A DNA stretch of 64,000 nt from Gongronella butleri (taxonomy: Eukaryota > Mucoromycota > Mucoromycetes > Mucorales > Cunninghamellaceae), in assembly GCA_025201375.1 (NCBI GenBank), contig JAIWZP010000020.1:450987-514986 (forward strand), in the 5' to 3' direction. A program made the translations under genes and the position numbers. Below the pieces are notes generated by a model. The model was not told the DNA's origin. It saw nothing but the letters and a program-made list of their open reading frames with translations, and ran no database searches. This document shows, piece by piece, positions 44,602-56,456 of this stretch (positions within the stretch are counted from its first letter, which is position 1; each line of letters opens with the position of its first letter).

Positions 44602-47600
44602 TTAATGGCCATGGGGATCAATCAAAAAAATGCTAGAATAGCCGTAATGTGCCGTGATGCGTCTGCAAATGAAAAAAAAGTAAGCATGGAGGCCGCGTGA
44701 TGAAGCGCTCGACCCGCGTTTTTCGGGTTTTTACCTTGAAATGGTCTCTTTATGATGTCCAAAGTACCCAATACGATACACTCCAGCTGCAAATGGATGT
44801 AAAGGAAAGAAAAAGACGCGTCAATCACCGTCGCCAATGCCGCATTGCACGCCAATTCGTGTCAATTCGTGTCAATTCATGTCCATTAGTGACAAAAACT
44901 TACGTTCAGTGGCATTGCTAATGTCCCATTCGATCACGGCCATGGATTGCCCGAAAAGCCGGCTCGTGCTACGCCAGCGGAATCTACACGTTGAGAAAAA
45001 AACAATGCGCGTTAATTGTGCGCTGTGATTTGCGCAGCCACGCGCGTTGTCATGGCGTTCCACATGGCGCATTCATGCCAACTGGCTGCGCCGTTACTCT
45101 TTCTTGCGTGTATTTTCCTTTTATCGTACCTCGTGTCGTAATCATGGTCATTGCGCACCGTGATCCACTGGCCGTCTTGGACGCGTCTTTCAACCGTCAA
45201 AAACGTCTCATCTTGCATGGGATTGTGTCGCGGATTGCCAGCAATGAACGACACCTTGACAGTCGCTGGCTCTTGAGGCGTGTAAAGGGGCGCGACATCC
45301 TGGATCAGCTCACCAAACCCACGGAACAGCCCTGGCAGGTCTGCACGCCGGCGCGGGGTGAAATCAAACGATGCGCTGCGCGGGTCGTTCATCTGCGTGG
45401 ACAATGGCAACGCCGTGGCCTGAACAAGCTGCTGCGTAGATTGCTGCGTCATCATGGATGTCGCCAGCGACGAAAACACCGCAATATAGCCCTCCAGTGT
45501 GTGTGGCCCGTAGGCCGTTGCAGCCGCCTCAAAGCGCTGCATCTGATACTCCTCATACGTTGCCACGTAGCTCTATGGCATAGCAAAAAAAAAAAAAAAA
45601 AAAAAAAAGCCGGAAATGCGTCAATTCTTGCGAAAAAGAAAGAAAAAAAAAAAGATGTTTTACCGAATATCCATTGGCTGGGCCGGAGAGAATGACCGTG
45701 GTGGTGTTGGCATTGGCGCCATGGGCAACGAGCGTGTCTTTGATGGCTTTGCGCAGTCGTCGACCACTCATGGTCGTGAATTCGGCGGGCACTCCAGCAA
45801 TGTACACGTCGCCGACGCGCAAAAGCTGAATATCCAAGTGATGTGGCTGCCACGCGTGTGGGAAATCCATTTCGCCCGTGTCAAAAAGAATCGGCTTGGG
45901 TGCATGACATGCCTCTTGAGCCTCGGTTGGCGTTTTGATGAACCAACGTATCACTTTCCAATACCACGGCATGGACGTTGTATTCTAAAATATAAAGCAA
46001 TCAGCCAATGACCCTTTTTTCGCGTCCAATTCATACCTGGTACACACCAATGCCTGGCTCAGCGTCTGTGGTGCCGGCAACTAGTCGAAAAAAAGACAAG
46101 AAATGAGCCAATGATCGCTTTTGCTTGCAACTTTTGAGCCAATCCGTACTAAATCCGAGGCCCATGGCAGGCAGGCAAAGGTTGTGCGACGAGCCATCGG
46201 CCTGCGGCAACTTGGTATTAGGCACGTCCCAATAGACTTGACGGAAATCAATGGGACCTGCGAGTGAGACATTGCTAGTGCGTGCCTCGCGGTACAAATC
46301 AAGTGCCTTGAATGCCTGCTGCTGTCCAATCATGCGATTCGACTCGAGGTCGCTGACGGTCCACGCAGGACCCCTTTGGAGCGCGTAAAAAAAAAAAAAG
46401 ACGCGTCAAATTCGGCATTTTTGCCCTTTTTTGACATTCTACGCGTCATACCTGCCCTGACACGTGGAGAACCAAGGACACTTTGTCTCGCGCGTGCCAT
46501 CGCAAGGCTGTTCAGTGCCTGTACAAAAGGAGCCGAGCGTGTGCGGGCTGACGTCGCCCTCGTTGGCTTGCGCAAAGGCGGCAACAAAGGCGTCTTGTGT
46601 GAGATTGTGCTCGTTTCGCGCAAAGCGCTCTACTTTGTATGCGGCATAGCCCTTGTTGTCACCATTGACGAGCGTGTTTGTCTTGTTCACAGACACACCG
46701 TGCACGGCAAACCTATCAATGAAGGCGAAAAAGCACAATTTAAAGAAACTTGCATAAAAAAAGACACACGCGCCTCCCTTGATTGGGCGATCATGACGCG
46801 CGTTTCACTCCCCACCCCTGGTGTCGATGCCTCCCACTCCTTTTTTGCTCCCCTGTCTTTTTCCCCTTGAACGCCCGGGTTTCTCCTTTTTTCATGCTTT
46901 TTCGCTTTTTTCTTTTTTTTTTACCAGCTAATCAGGCCGAGGTCTTCCTTTTCGGTATGGAAGGCGAGGAGTGACATGGTCTTGTCAACGTCATATGGAT
47001 ATTGCTCACGTTCATTCTGGGGATTCAATAAATACGCCGCAGGGGATCGATTAATGTTTGTCTCGAGGAGCTCGCCAGCGTGGTAGCTCACCACGCCGGG
47101 CTGAAGATGGTCATGTGCCTGCTGAATCGCCTTGACAATCCCAGACACAATTGGCTGAACCGATTCCTCGAGCCAGCCCTTGACAGGTATCTCGTACAGG
47201 GCTAAACAAGTCCGAAAAAAAAAAATCAATAAAACGAAACCATTGGGTATCTCGACCCCATTCCCTCCCGATAAAGATGCATGATGAATTGAGGGGCCCA
47301 AAATGTGGAGCACGGAGACACAGCGAGAAAGCGCTGGGTTTCTGCATAAGGCTCTTTTTTTTTTCCTTCCAATTCGGCCGATTTTAGCCCCAATTCGACC
47401 TACTATGTTCCAGGTAGCCGCCAATGGCCGAGTGTGTATGAGTGCTTGAAATCATGACATTGGCATGGGTATAGAGATCGGGGCCATAGATGGCCTGGAG
47501 TCGCTGGATGACGCGATCCTTGAGCAAATGGCCGACGGACTGCAAATCGAGGTTGACAAACACGATACGATTGTCCGACGCGCGCGGCTGAGTCTGATTC

Positions 47601-47902
47601 GGTTTCATCACGGGCGATTGCGCATGTTGATCGGCGGCCACGGCCGATGATGGGAACAAGGGCGCTGACGGCGACGAATCCGTGTCATTGACACCTTTTT
47701 GTGCGGGCTCGTCATCGGCAGCAACGATAAAGGCACGCGCATACTCGCGCTGCAGGATGCCCTGGCCTAGCTGGGCCCATTCGGCATAGCCAAATAGATG
47801 CACCTCGGCCACAGGTCCCGTGATGTCCGCCTTGCCCACGCCAATCCCATACCCTCGCACCAAGCCGCATAATAGCCCAAGGCAAAAAACGAGCGACTTC
47901 AT
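44602..47902 (-). CDS. Neutral ceramidase
   Basis: Ten exons on the minus strand (first 47902-47404, then 47201-46925, 46712-46452, 46373-46150, 46080-46037, 45984-45664, 45572-45130, 44983-44904, 44786-44735, 44662-44602) give 753 residues, typical of the family. A signal peptide (MKSLVFCLGLLCGLVRG) precedes GIGVGKADITGPVAEV. Zinc ligands lie in STHTHSA (His155, His157). The catalytic serine motif reads NEGDVSPHTLG (Ser314). Further hallmarks are GFIAGTTDAEPG across a splice, AGVPAEFTTMSGRRLR, and YVATYEEYQMQRFEAA, then an Ig-like C-terminal domain ending DPHGH. The enzyme hydrolyses ceramide to sphingosine and fatty acid in the secretory pathway or outside the cell. The family motif usually has Asn after the Pro; here it is His. 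Confidence 0.95.
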
Positions 47903-48741
47903 GGCCAGAGCAAGAAACAAAAAAAAAAAAAAAAAAAGTATGAGGAAAGAAGAAAAAAAGATAAAAAAAAGGGAAAATCAGGCAAAAACGGCCATCTCTC
48001 ATTAGACTCCCCCCCCCCGTGTTCATCATCGTCCCTCCCCCCAACCCCTTTTTTTATTTTAGGTGTCAATTGATTCATGCCTGTTGCTTGGGACACATTG
48101 CCTTAATTGGAGCAACACCTGCTTGTCTTTTTCATCGTGGCCCATGATGGGTGATCCGGGTGTTGCTTGTTGTGACCCTTGAATTGATGACGCCCTTTCG
48201 GTGCGACGCGCGCCGCCTTGGCAAAAAAAAAAAAGTGGCTCCCCACCTCTCTCTCTCGATTTTTTGTTGCGTTTTTTCTTTCTTATTTTTTTGGGCCCTT
48301 TGCTCTTCCAATGATCATTCATCATGAATCGATGATTTCATTGGATACATGATGCCTGTCACAAGTTAACCTAGCTGCCATGACATGACCATTGGACAAG
48401 TATTGGAAGGCGTGAGAGGCGTAAAAAATGCCCTTTTGTCCGTCAGCCTTGGCGTCACGTGTGGCGATCACCTTTCAAAGCCAATGGGACACCTGACCTT
48501 GTCATTGCCATCAAGCCGCCACACCAAGGGCCGGCCCAAAGATGAAATTTATTTCAAAGCGTACAAATAAAAGGGGTGGAAGGGGTGGGGCCAAAGAGGG
48601 CAAACTCTTGGAATAGGATTAAATTATAAAAAATATAGTACAGAAATGAGCGCATTGCATAAACACGAGATGCGGATGCATCCAATGAGACAGGGACAGG
48701 AGACGGGGTAAAAGTAAAAAAGCAAGTAAAAAAGGGAAAAT
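47903..48741. other. Spacer between ceramidase and RhoGAP genes
   Basis: 839 bp. Poly-A (47920), a C run (48010), and a palindrome-like ATGATCATTCATCATGAATC near 48310. No gene is supported; a short frame at 48385-48570 has no family resemblance. Confidence 0.4.
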
Positions 48742-51700
48742 CTAAAAAGAGGGCTCAATGACCATGGCCGTGTACTCTGTTGCAGCGGGGCTAGCTGTGA
48801 ACGAGCGTGGTGCAGGGCTGGGATTCCTTGATTGGCTCTGTGAATCGCTGTAAGCGCGATTGGGGCTCGGTGATGGTGAGCGTCCGCGGCTATGGTGACT
48901 ATGTTGGCTGTGGTGCGGCGACAATTGGTTGGGCGATGCCGATGGCGGGTAGCCGGGCGACAATTGCGCAGGGGACGTCGTTGGAGGGTAGCCGGGCGAT
49001 AATTGCTGAGGCGACGCTGTTTGCATCATATCTTGTTGCTGAGGTTGCAACGAAGGAGGCGATTCCGACAATGTGAATGTCGACGACGCGGCCGCATGGT
49101 TCTCAGGCGCGTGTGACGCGTAGTCCACATCGGCATGGTGGTGATGCGACGCGCTGGTGTGCGGACGAGACGCTTGTGCATGCTGTTGATAGGCAGAAAC
49201 CCGCTCGTGCTGCTCGTCTTGCTCGCGTGCCAGCTGTTGCAGCGATTGCAGCTCCTCTTGATCAAGACCAAGCGTGTTGTCTTCGTCTTCCTCATCAATG
49301 ATTGCCGTATAGCCTGTGCGAGAAAAAGAGGGTGAGATTCGCTGTTTTTGCTTGCTTTTCATTTTTTTCTTGCTTTTTTCCTTTTTTTTTTTTCTCTCTG
49401 TTTTTGTGCAATTGGACCTTACCTTGGCCATGTCGCTCGAGGCCAACGATGGATTTGGGTGCATTGCCCATGTACAAGGCGGAATTGCGGTTGTTGCGGC
49501 CGCGACGGTCAATGATGGGCGGGATGACCATGGTGGGCGTCGGTGCGGCCGGTGAGGTAGCGGGCTGAGGCACCTCAGATTGTTGCGCGGGCATGGCTTC
49601 GCCAGGATTGGAGGCATTGGGCGGTGGGATTTGATTGCCTGCGGCATCAACCTTTGTGAAAAAGACATAATCGAATTCCGAGAGGAATTGATTAAAGATG
49701 GCGGCGGGGATGCCCAGGGTGGCCGAGAAAACAATGCCAATGTTGCGCAGCGTCATCTTGTTCACGCCGGAATTCTGCACAATGCGGATCAGATGCGCCG
49801 ACAACGTGCGCAGCAAGGTATAATTCGACAATGGAAGCAGCGACACGAGACGGCCAAGCTCTTCCGTGCGGAATTGCCGGTCTTCAAGGTCAGCCACCTG
49901 CAAAAAGTCGTTCAACAGCTCCATCGTCAGCACACTGCCAGGCAATTCACGGAACCACATCTTGAGCAATCCTGCAATCGCATGTACTTCATGCTTGTAC
50001 TCGTCCGAATCGAGCAATTGGATGTCGCCCTCTGCGAAATAAAAAAAAATTGAAAAAAGGGTGAGCACACTGTTTTTTTTTGCATTATTTTTTCTTGTTC
50101 ACATTTTTTTTTTTTTTTTTTTACCCTGGTTGAATCGCTCCTTGAGCTTTTTGATTTTGGCTGCGCTTCCGCTCAGGCGATAGATGCCTTCCTCTTGGGC
50201 GGCATTCTTGGCTTCGAGATATTCAATACAGCGATAGACAATGGCCGGCAGCTCGTATTGGGGCGCGATGCGGCTGACTTGGATGGCTTCATCAAGGGGC
50301 ACGCCAAACACTTGCTTTGGGCCACGCTCGAGAAGCGGGGGCTGCTCAGGGAAACCAAGCGGATTGGTCGAATTCATGATGGCGGCGGCCTGGTCGGCAG
50401 ACAGCGCGCCCTGGAGGCCCAGGAGCGGGTTCATGGGTGCGCCGGGGGTCGTGGGCGTCTGCTGCGCGCCATTGTTGTTCTCATTGGGCTGAAACATTTT
50501 TTTGCCCCAGAATGGCTTCTTTTTCTTATCGTCGTCTTCTTGTTGCTGCATTGCCTTGATATCCGCCTCATCCAGGCTGGACCGCTGGCGCTGGTGCATG
50601 TTCTTCTTGGTTTTAAGACTGGACGCGTCGGATTTTGAGCGCCGCAAGTACTTGTTGAGCTGCTCGCGATAGTCATTGGACGGGGCACCGGGCGTCATGG
50701 GCGGCACGCGGCTCATGTCGTCGTCCACAATGTATTGCTTGAGCGCCTCCACCCATTGGTCACGCTCAAAGTCCGAGTCTGCGCACAGCACGTGGCGCGC
50801 CACGCCCTGAGGAGCCGATTTCTTGGGTTCAAGAATCAAAAACGCGTGTCGATACGCGTCTTCGCCTGTGGAATTGTTCACTTGGCGTCCAATTTGAGCA
50901 CGTGGCAGCTGGATCGAGCCAAGGTACTCGCCACCTTTCTGTAAATCACAAAAAAAAAAAAACGTGTGTTAAATCGGTGCCATGGTGATTTTACAGGATG
51001 AAAACTTACACTTTCAAAGTAATTCAAGGTGGGGCCATCGAGAACAAAGAATCGCAGCTTCCAGCCGCCCCAATTCTTGCCGCGCTTGGTCAAGTAGCCA
51101 AACTTGCGCTTGGGAGGCTAGAAAGAAAAAGAAGAAGAAGGGGCGTCAGATAACATTTTTCATCGACAATTTTGCTACTTACGGCGCCATTGTTGTGTGA
51201 CTCAATCACATTGGTGCTGAGGAAATCACAAACGTCCGACATGTCATTCAGAGGCAATGACAGCACACGTTGCAGATATTGTTCCACCATCAACTATGGA
51301 AAGGAAAACGCGTCAGGCGCTGAAAAATGAACGAATTTGACGTTTCTTACGCGACGTTCATCGACCTTGGCGGGCGCACGCGACACAAACAGCGACTTGT
51401 CAGGCAAACGGAGCAATTGAGGGCCGACGGCGGGCTGCTTGGTCTTGATCTACACGCATTGAATATGGAAAAAGGGGGTCAGTGCTATTTTCTTAATTTT
51501 TCTTTGCTTATTTTTTTTTTTTTACCAATTGATCGAGATTAACAAAGTCGACAAAAGATTTTTCGGCGGACCACAGAGGCTCCATGCCGTCTGCCTGGAC
51601 GGGCGATTTCTTGCCGACACGCACGGTAAAGGAGAAGATGACCTTGCCTTTTTCATTTGTGGTCATGTTGGCGCTGATGACGCGGATGATGATGTCGACG

Positions 51701-52713
51701 AGCGTGGAGCGCGGAGTCGTTGGCATGGCGGAAGGTGATGTGACGGAGCCGTAATTGGCAAAATAAGCGGATTTGTTATCTTCGTCCGATGGACGGCGAG
51801 CGGTGGGCGGCATGGATGCGTGGACAGTGGGATCGGGTACCTCGTCATCGTCCATGAAGCGTTGCATGGTGAAGGAATGCTCCGAATTGTTGGTTGGCAT
51901 CTCATCAATGGTGGGGACGGAGGGCACAATCATGGTATTGGCGCGTGGCGTGCGTGGCGTTCTTGGAGGCGCGGTTTGCGGCGGAGCAGACATGTTTATT
52001 GGCTCTGAGGGGGGAGCCATGGGCAAATGAGAGCCATTGGACGCGTCACCATCGTTTTTGGGGCTAATTGGACCGTGGCGCGATGGAGGGGGTGGCAAAG
52101 ACGACTGGACGGCATAGGAGCCATCTTTAATAGGTGCGTATGACGATGCCAGGGGTGTGATAGGCCCATTCTTGCGCCGCACCGCCTCGTGGTATTTCGT
52201 ATAGAGCATCAGGTCCTTTTCATCCATCGCCGCCGCCATTGTCGCCGAAACAGATTGGGTATCATCGTGGAACAGGTCTTGCACATCCAATGGCGATGCA
52301 AGCAGCTTATGTTGGTCATGGTCTGCCGCAACTGCAGGCGGACTGCTCGTCAAAGTAGGGCCATTGCCAGCCTTGAGCGAAAGATCCATTGGCTCAGACG
52401 GCTCAAACATCATATCAAACGGCGATCGCATCCCCGACGTCGGCGTGCTCGTCGACACCGAAAGCACCACCTTCTCCTTCTTGGGGTCCTTGGGAAGCGC
52501 AAGCTGAGAATAGTGCGCCACTTGGTCAGAATTGCCCGCAGGTGGCGACGGCTGCCCACCAGCCTGCTTCAAAAGCTGGTCGCGTTCCCCTGTCACCTTG
52601 GAAAGCTCGGTCTGAAGCTCCTGGATAATAGCCCGCTGCTTCTCAATGATTTTCCACAAGTGGTCCGTCTGTGTAGGACCCATGGTCAACGATGGAGGCA
52701 CAACCTCGGTCAT
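48742..52713 (-). CDS. BEM3: Bem3-like PX-PH-RhoGAP protein
   Basis: Seven exons (52713-51526, 51449-51351, 51293-51183, 51117-51010, 50938-50125, 50031-49423, 49313-48742) give 1166 residues. A coiled-coil N-terminus (HLWKIIEKQRAIIQELQ) and a long Ser/Pro-rich linker lead to a PX domain at about 335-465 (LVDIIIRVISANM, LRLPDKSLFVSR, MVEQYLQRVLSL). A PH domain follows at about 467-560 (GYLTKRGKNWGGWKLRFFVL, ERDQWVEALKQYI). The RhoGAP domain at about 710-900 includes EEGIYRLSGSAAKIKKLK with the arginine finger, LLKMWFRELPGSVL, and MTLRNIGIVFSATL. The tail contains repeated QLSPGYPP units. Yeast Bem3 inactivates Cdc42 at sites of polarised growth; domain order matches exactly. Confidence 0.93.
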
Positions 52714-55119
52714 GCTGAAAGATAAAAACAAAAAAAAAAAAAAAAAGTGAAAAGAAAAAAAAAAAGAGTGAAAAAAAAAAGAGGAACAAATTAAGTTTTT
52801 AATATTAGGCCTGAGCAGAAAATTGCCTTTTCAAAAAGCGACGGGGGGAGGATGAGGCCCCGTAGATCGCTTGCCATTCATATTCGTCGTTACACGCGCT
52901 CCATCCAAATGGGTAAGGCACCAATCTTTTTTATGAAATTTCCAAGCGTCCGTTTCTTTTTTTTTTTTCCTCTCTTCATCCGTGTTCAAAAAAACGGGTG
53001 ATACCATGGTCATCCTTGGCCTCTTTTTTTGCTTTTTAATGTGAATGGAGCCAAAAACAAAGAAATTGGGACGGAAAGGCGTTCATTGTTCCCCCACATC
53101 ACCATGATCAGCCATGAATAGATGAAAAAAAAACAAGGTGACACCAGCCGCCCTGTTTGGATAGCACGTGCAAGCTTCTCAAAAGCAGAAAGCTGTTTTT
53201 AATTTATAGGCGCGCGCTTCATTTACTTTTTTTGTGCATTCTGTCCTCGTTGTCAAAAGAAAAAGAGCCACAAAATGAAATTGTGTGCAGCCAGATCAAT
53301 TTCATAAAAAAAAACCATCAATGGCGCCGCGGCGACGCGGCGACGCGTTACTTGGTCTTCTTTTGACGATGCATGGCGCTTTGAACCTCGTTTCCCGATG
53401 AATGGTGTACCCATTCCGTTCCCATCCCACTCCCGCGTGCATGGACGCGTGGGTGAACACAACCTCGCTGCCAGTGGTGCTGGGGGCACACACACAAAAA
53501 CCCTGACAAGCCAAGGAAAAAAAAAAGCAAATGACCGCGCAACAAGAGTCAATCACCTGAACTCACTGCCCCCTCATCACAAATGGCACACCAACATGCC
53601 TTTGTACATTGCTGACATCCGAATGGGGGGGTGCAACATGCCAATAAAAAAAAAAGAAAAAGCGCTGATCCTGGTCACACCCTGGGCTCATTTTTTTTTT
53701 TTTGCCATGCTTTCTTGCCTTTTCATCCATGACCACACAGAAAGATAAACCCAGGACACAGCGTTATTAAAGAGCCAACACGAGCAGCTATACAGATAAA
53801 GCACGGCAAGAAAAAAAAAAAAGAGAGAAACGCAAAAAAAAAAAAAAAAAACAAAAAGATGCTTAGCACAGACTTCAATTCATAAACTGCCGCGTCAACC
53901 GAGGCGTCGCGCGTACCAGTAGAAATTAAGGTTTGCCCATTCACACGACGACGGCCATGGAAATCGTTCATTTTTGTTGCGGAGTTGCAGCAAAAGGATC
54001 TTCAATGCTCATGTGAAAGCCACTGATGCTTCAAGCTCCTCTGCTTGCATTTCAATTGTGGATTGCGAACACATGGGACATCTTTATTGCAATCCTGCAG
54101 CAATCCCATTCGTCTTCCCAGACATGGCCTGACTTTATCCTGCAAGGTCTCCAAAGTTTCCCTGCATTTGTGCAACCCAATTGGACAGCCATTTCCCGGT
54201 GGTACAAAGCATTGCATGCTGCCCATGCACGTCTGCATGACCATGCCAATGCGCCTTACCATGGGCTGCTGGGAACTTACAGAGATCAAAAAACGAAGAA
54301 AAAAGGGGCTTTTTGCGAAATTTTATGCAAACTTGACCATTTTAGCAACAATGTGAGATCGAGTCGATGCGGCTGGAGTAGGACTTTTTCATTTACAAAT
54401 GATCTTGCCTAACTAAAATGCTTTGCACGTGATGCCATCTACTTGCAAGAGCGATTTAGAGACGCGACGCGTCCAAATCACGCGTCATCTGTAGATTCAC
54501 GCGCCACTTTACACCCACAAGGGGCGAAATGACTCGATGGAGACGCCCCACTTGAAAGCTTTGCCGTCACAGCCATGACCTCTCAAGTTTAAATTGACAT
54601 TGGACGTTGTTTGTAGAATTTACAATGTTTAATCGACGCGTACAAAAGCGATCGAGTACCTTTTAGGTCTCATACACATCAGCAGCAGGGCACGGCCAAA
54701 CCAACTCAATTTGGAGGAACGATGTCGCGATCTCCACAAGGTAGTCATCAAGTTTTTTATTTTATTTTTTCATGCACCGTGTGACTCCACCAAAGCTTTC
54801 CCAATCCTTCGAATTTTCACTTGTCTCGCTTATTTGGACGCAGTGCAATAGGTTTAGCAGTTCAAAATTTAATTCGAGAAAAGATAGCACAAAAAAATAT
54901 AGGTCTAACGAGTTGGCTTTTTTTTTTTTTGCATCATAGGTCACGAATATGCAAGCCGATCGCCCGGAAAATCTTGAAATAGTTGATGAGATGTGTCAAC
55001 GTTCATCTGGTTCAAATTGGGGGCCATTTAGACTAGTTCCGCAGGGAACCGATTATACAGTACATGATCCAGAAAGCGATAAAAATCAATGGCAACTCGC
55101 CAGGTAGGTCAAAGCCCGG
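52714..55119. other. Spacer upstream of the RhoGAP gene
   Basis: 2.4 kb with the Bem3-like promoter at its left end and many A/T homopolymers (52735, 53700, 53840). Frames of 95-128 codons overlap head-on at 54000-54410 and none is recognisable. Bases 54450-54660 contain three ACGCGT sites and may be a further eroded repeat fragment. Confidence 0.4.
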
Positions 55120-56050
55120 GAACGCATTTTATTGTGAAATAGAAGGCTCAAAACCAGAGTAGGGCACCATTTGCAAGCTGCCAGGGGCCATAGGGGTGCG
55201 CCACGCAAAAACCAAAAAATGAGCCGATTTGAACTCCCGAGAATGAAATCGAAAAATTAGGTCCGCAGAATGACGCGAATCTTGCACACAAGAGTTACTG
55301 CATAGCGAAACGACGAAAAATACCAAAAACGAGTGTGATTGATTTGCTCGTTCGCGAGCAATAAGCAAAATCAAATAAATTTTCAAGCGCGAATTACACG
55401 GGAAGAACGCGTCTATTGAGCCGCGCCGACGTGTCTACTAGCAAAAGGGACTCTAGGTGCAAGGATTTGATTAGAAACTGGCGCGTGTAAATCGACGTTT
55501 GACATGCTTTTTCACGCGTCGAAAAACGTCTATGATTCTAAAACTGTGTTAAAATTGCCAAAAAAAAGCACATTTTTCATTGATCATCAATGTTCACGTA
55601 CGCAACAAGTCAAGCTCTTTTTGAAGAAATGGCTTTCAAGGCGCTGCGGCCAATCCTCGTTGAGTTTACCTTAAGATGAAAATTTGCAGCTTTTCGCGTA
55701 TTACGCGATAACCAGTCAATGGACCCCAATTTTTTATCCATTTCTGTCAGGCTGCTGGCCGTCTAGCATGTGGTTGAATGGCGTGGCGATCTGAGGACCC
55801 AAATTTGGCATTTTCAAACCAACGACTGCATCCCTTGGAAAATTTGTGGTTTTTAAAAATCGACATTGCGCGCCATCCAGAAGCCAAAGAACCACGGGGG
55901 ACGGATCATTCAAACGAGAAAGCTTTGAATCGTTGGTTCATGGAGCAACATTGCTTGTAGATTGGACATTTGTCGACAAATGGCCAAAATACAATAAAAA
56001 CCCTGCAATCATAAATTTCTCGACAACCACCTAATGAATCCCTGTCTTTT
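55120..56050 (+). repeat. Most complete copy of the dispersed repeat family (R element)
   Basis: The ~0.9 kb here can be followed station by station into copies at 17.0, 25.4, 35.1 (inverted) and 61.5 kb. It contains the left block (AAAAAATGAGCCGATTTGAA to GCAATAAGCAAAATCAAAT), the middle block (GACGTTTGACATGC, TCACGCGTCG, GATCATCAATGTTCACGTACG) and the right block (CATGTGGTTGAATGGCGTGG, CCCTTGGAAAATTT, CGACAAATGGCCAAAATAC, CTCGACAACCACC). No frame is shared among copies and no terminal inverted repeat was identified. Confidence 0.7.
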
Positions 56051-56456
56051 TTATATTGAACAGCGTGCAACAAACAGGCGCAAACGGTGAATGGATCTGC
56101 CAACGGGAGATAATATCTGAATACTTGAGAGAGTAAAATTAAAAACGATGTTTCATGAATTTATTTGGGGGTAGCCAGCGCGGAATGCATCTTTTCTTTT
56201 TTATGTTTGGCATAGAGTCCCCAGGCAATAGAGGGAGCGGTTCCTGGCCAACGTCGGCGCATCTCGACCCGTCGTGATGCACGCGACGCATCTATTACCA
56301 TTTTTTTGCGACGTGATTGGCTCAATTGCCTTTTCTCGATCGGATGCTGCCCTTGACACGCTTGGTATAGTTTATTGCGATCACAAATATTATTACAAAA
56401 AAAATACACATGAATAAGAAGAGAAAGAAAAAAGCAAGAAAAAACGAGATGCAAGC

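Noticed and set aside
54002..54412. Overlapping head-on frames of 95 and 128 codons, the minus one rich in Cys
   Set aside because: Neither has a signal peptide, a regular Cys framework or splice partners; each may be only the shadow of the other or of an old repeat.
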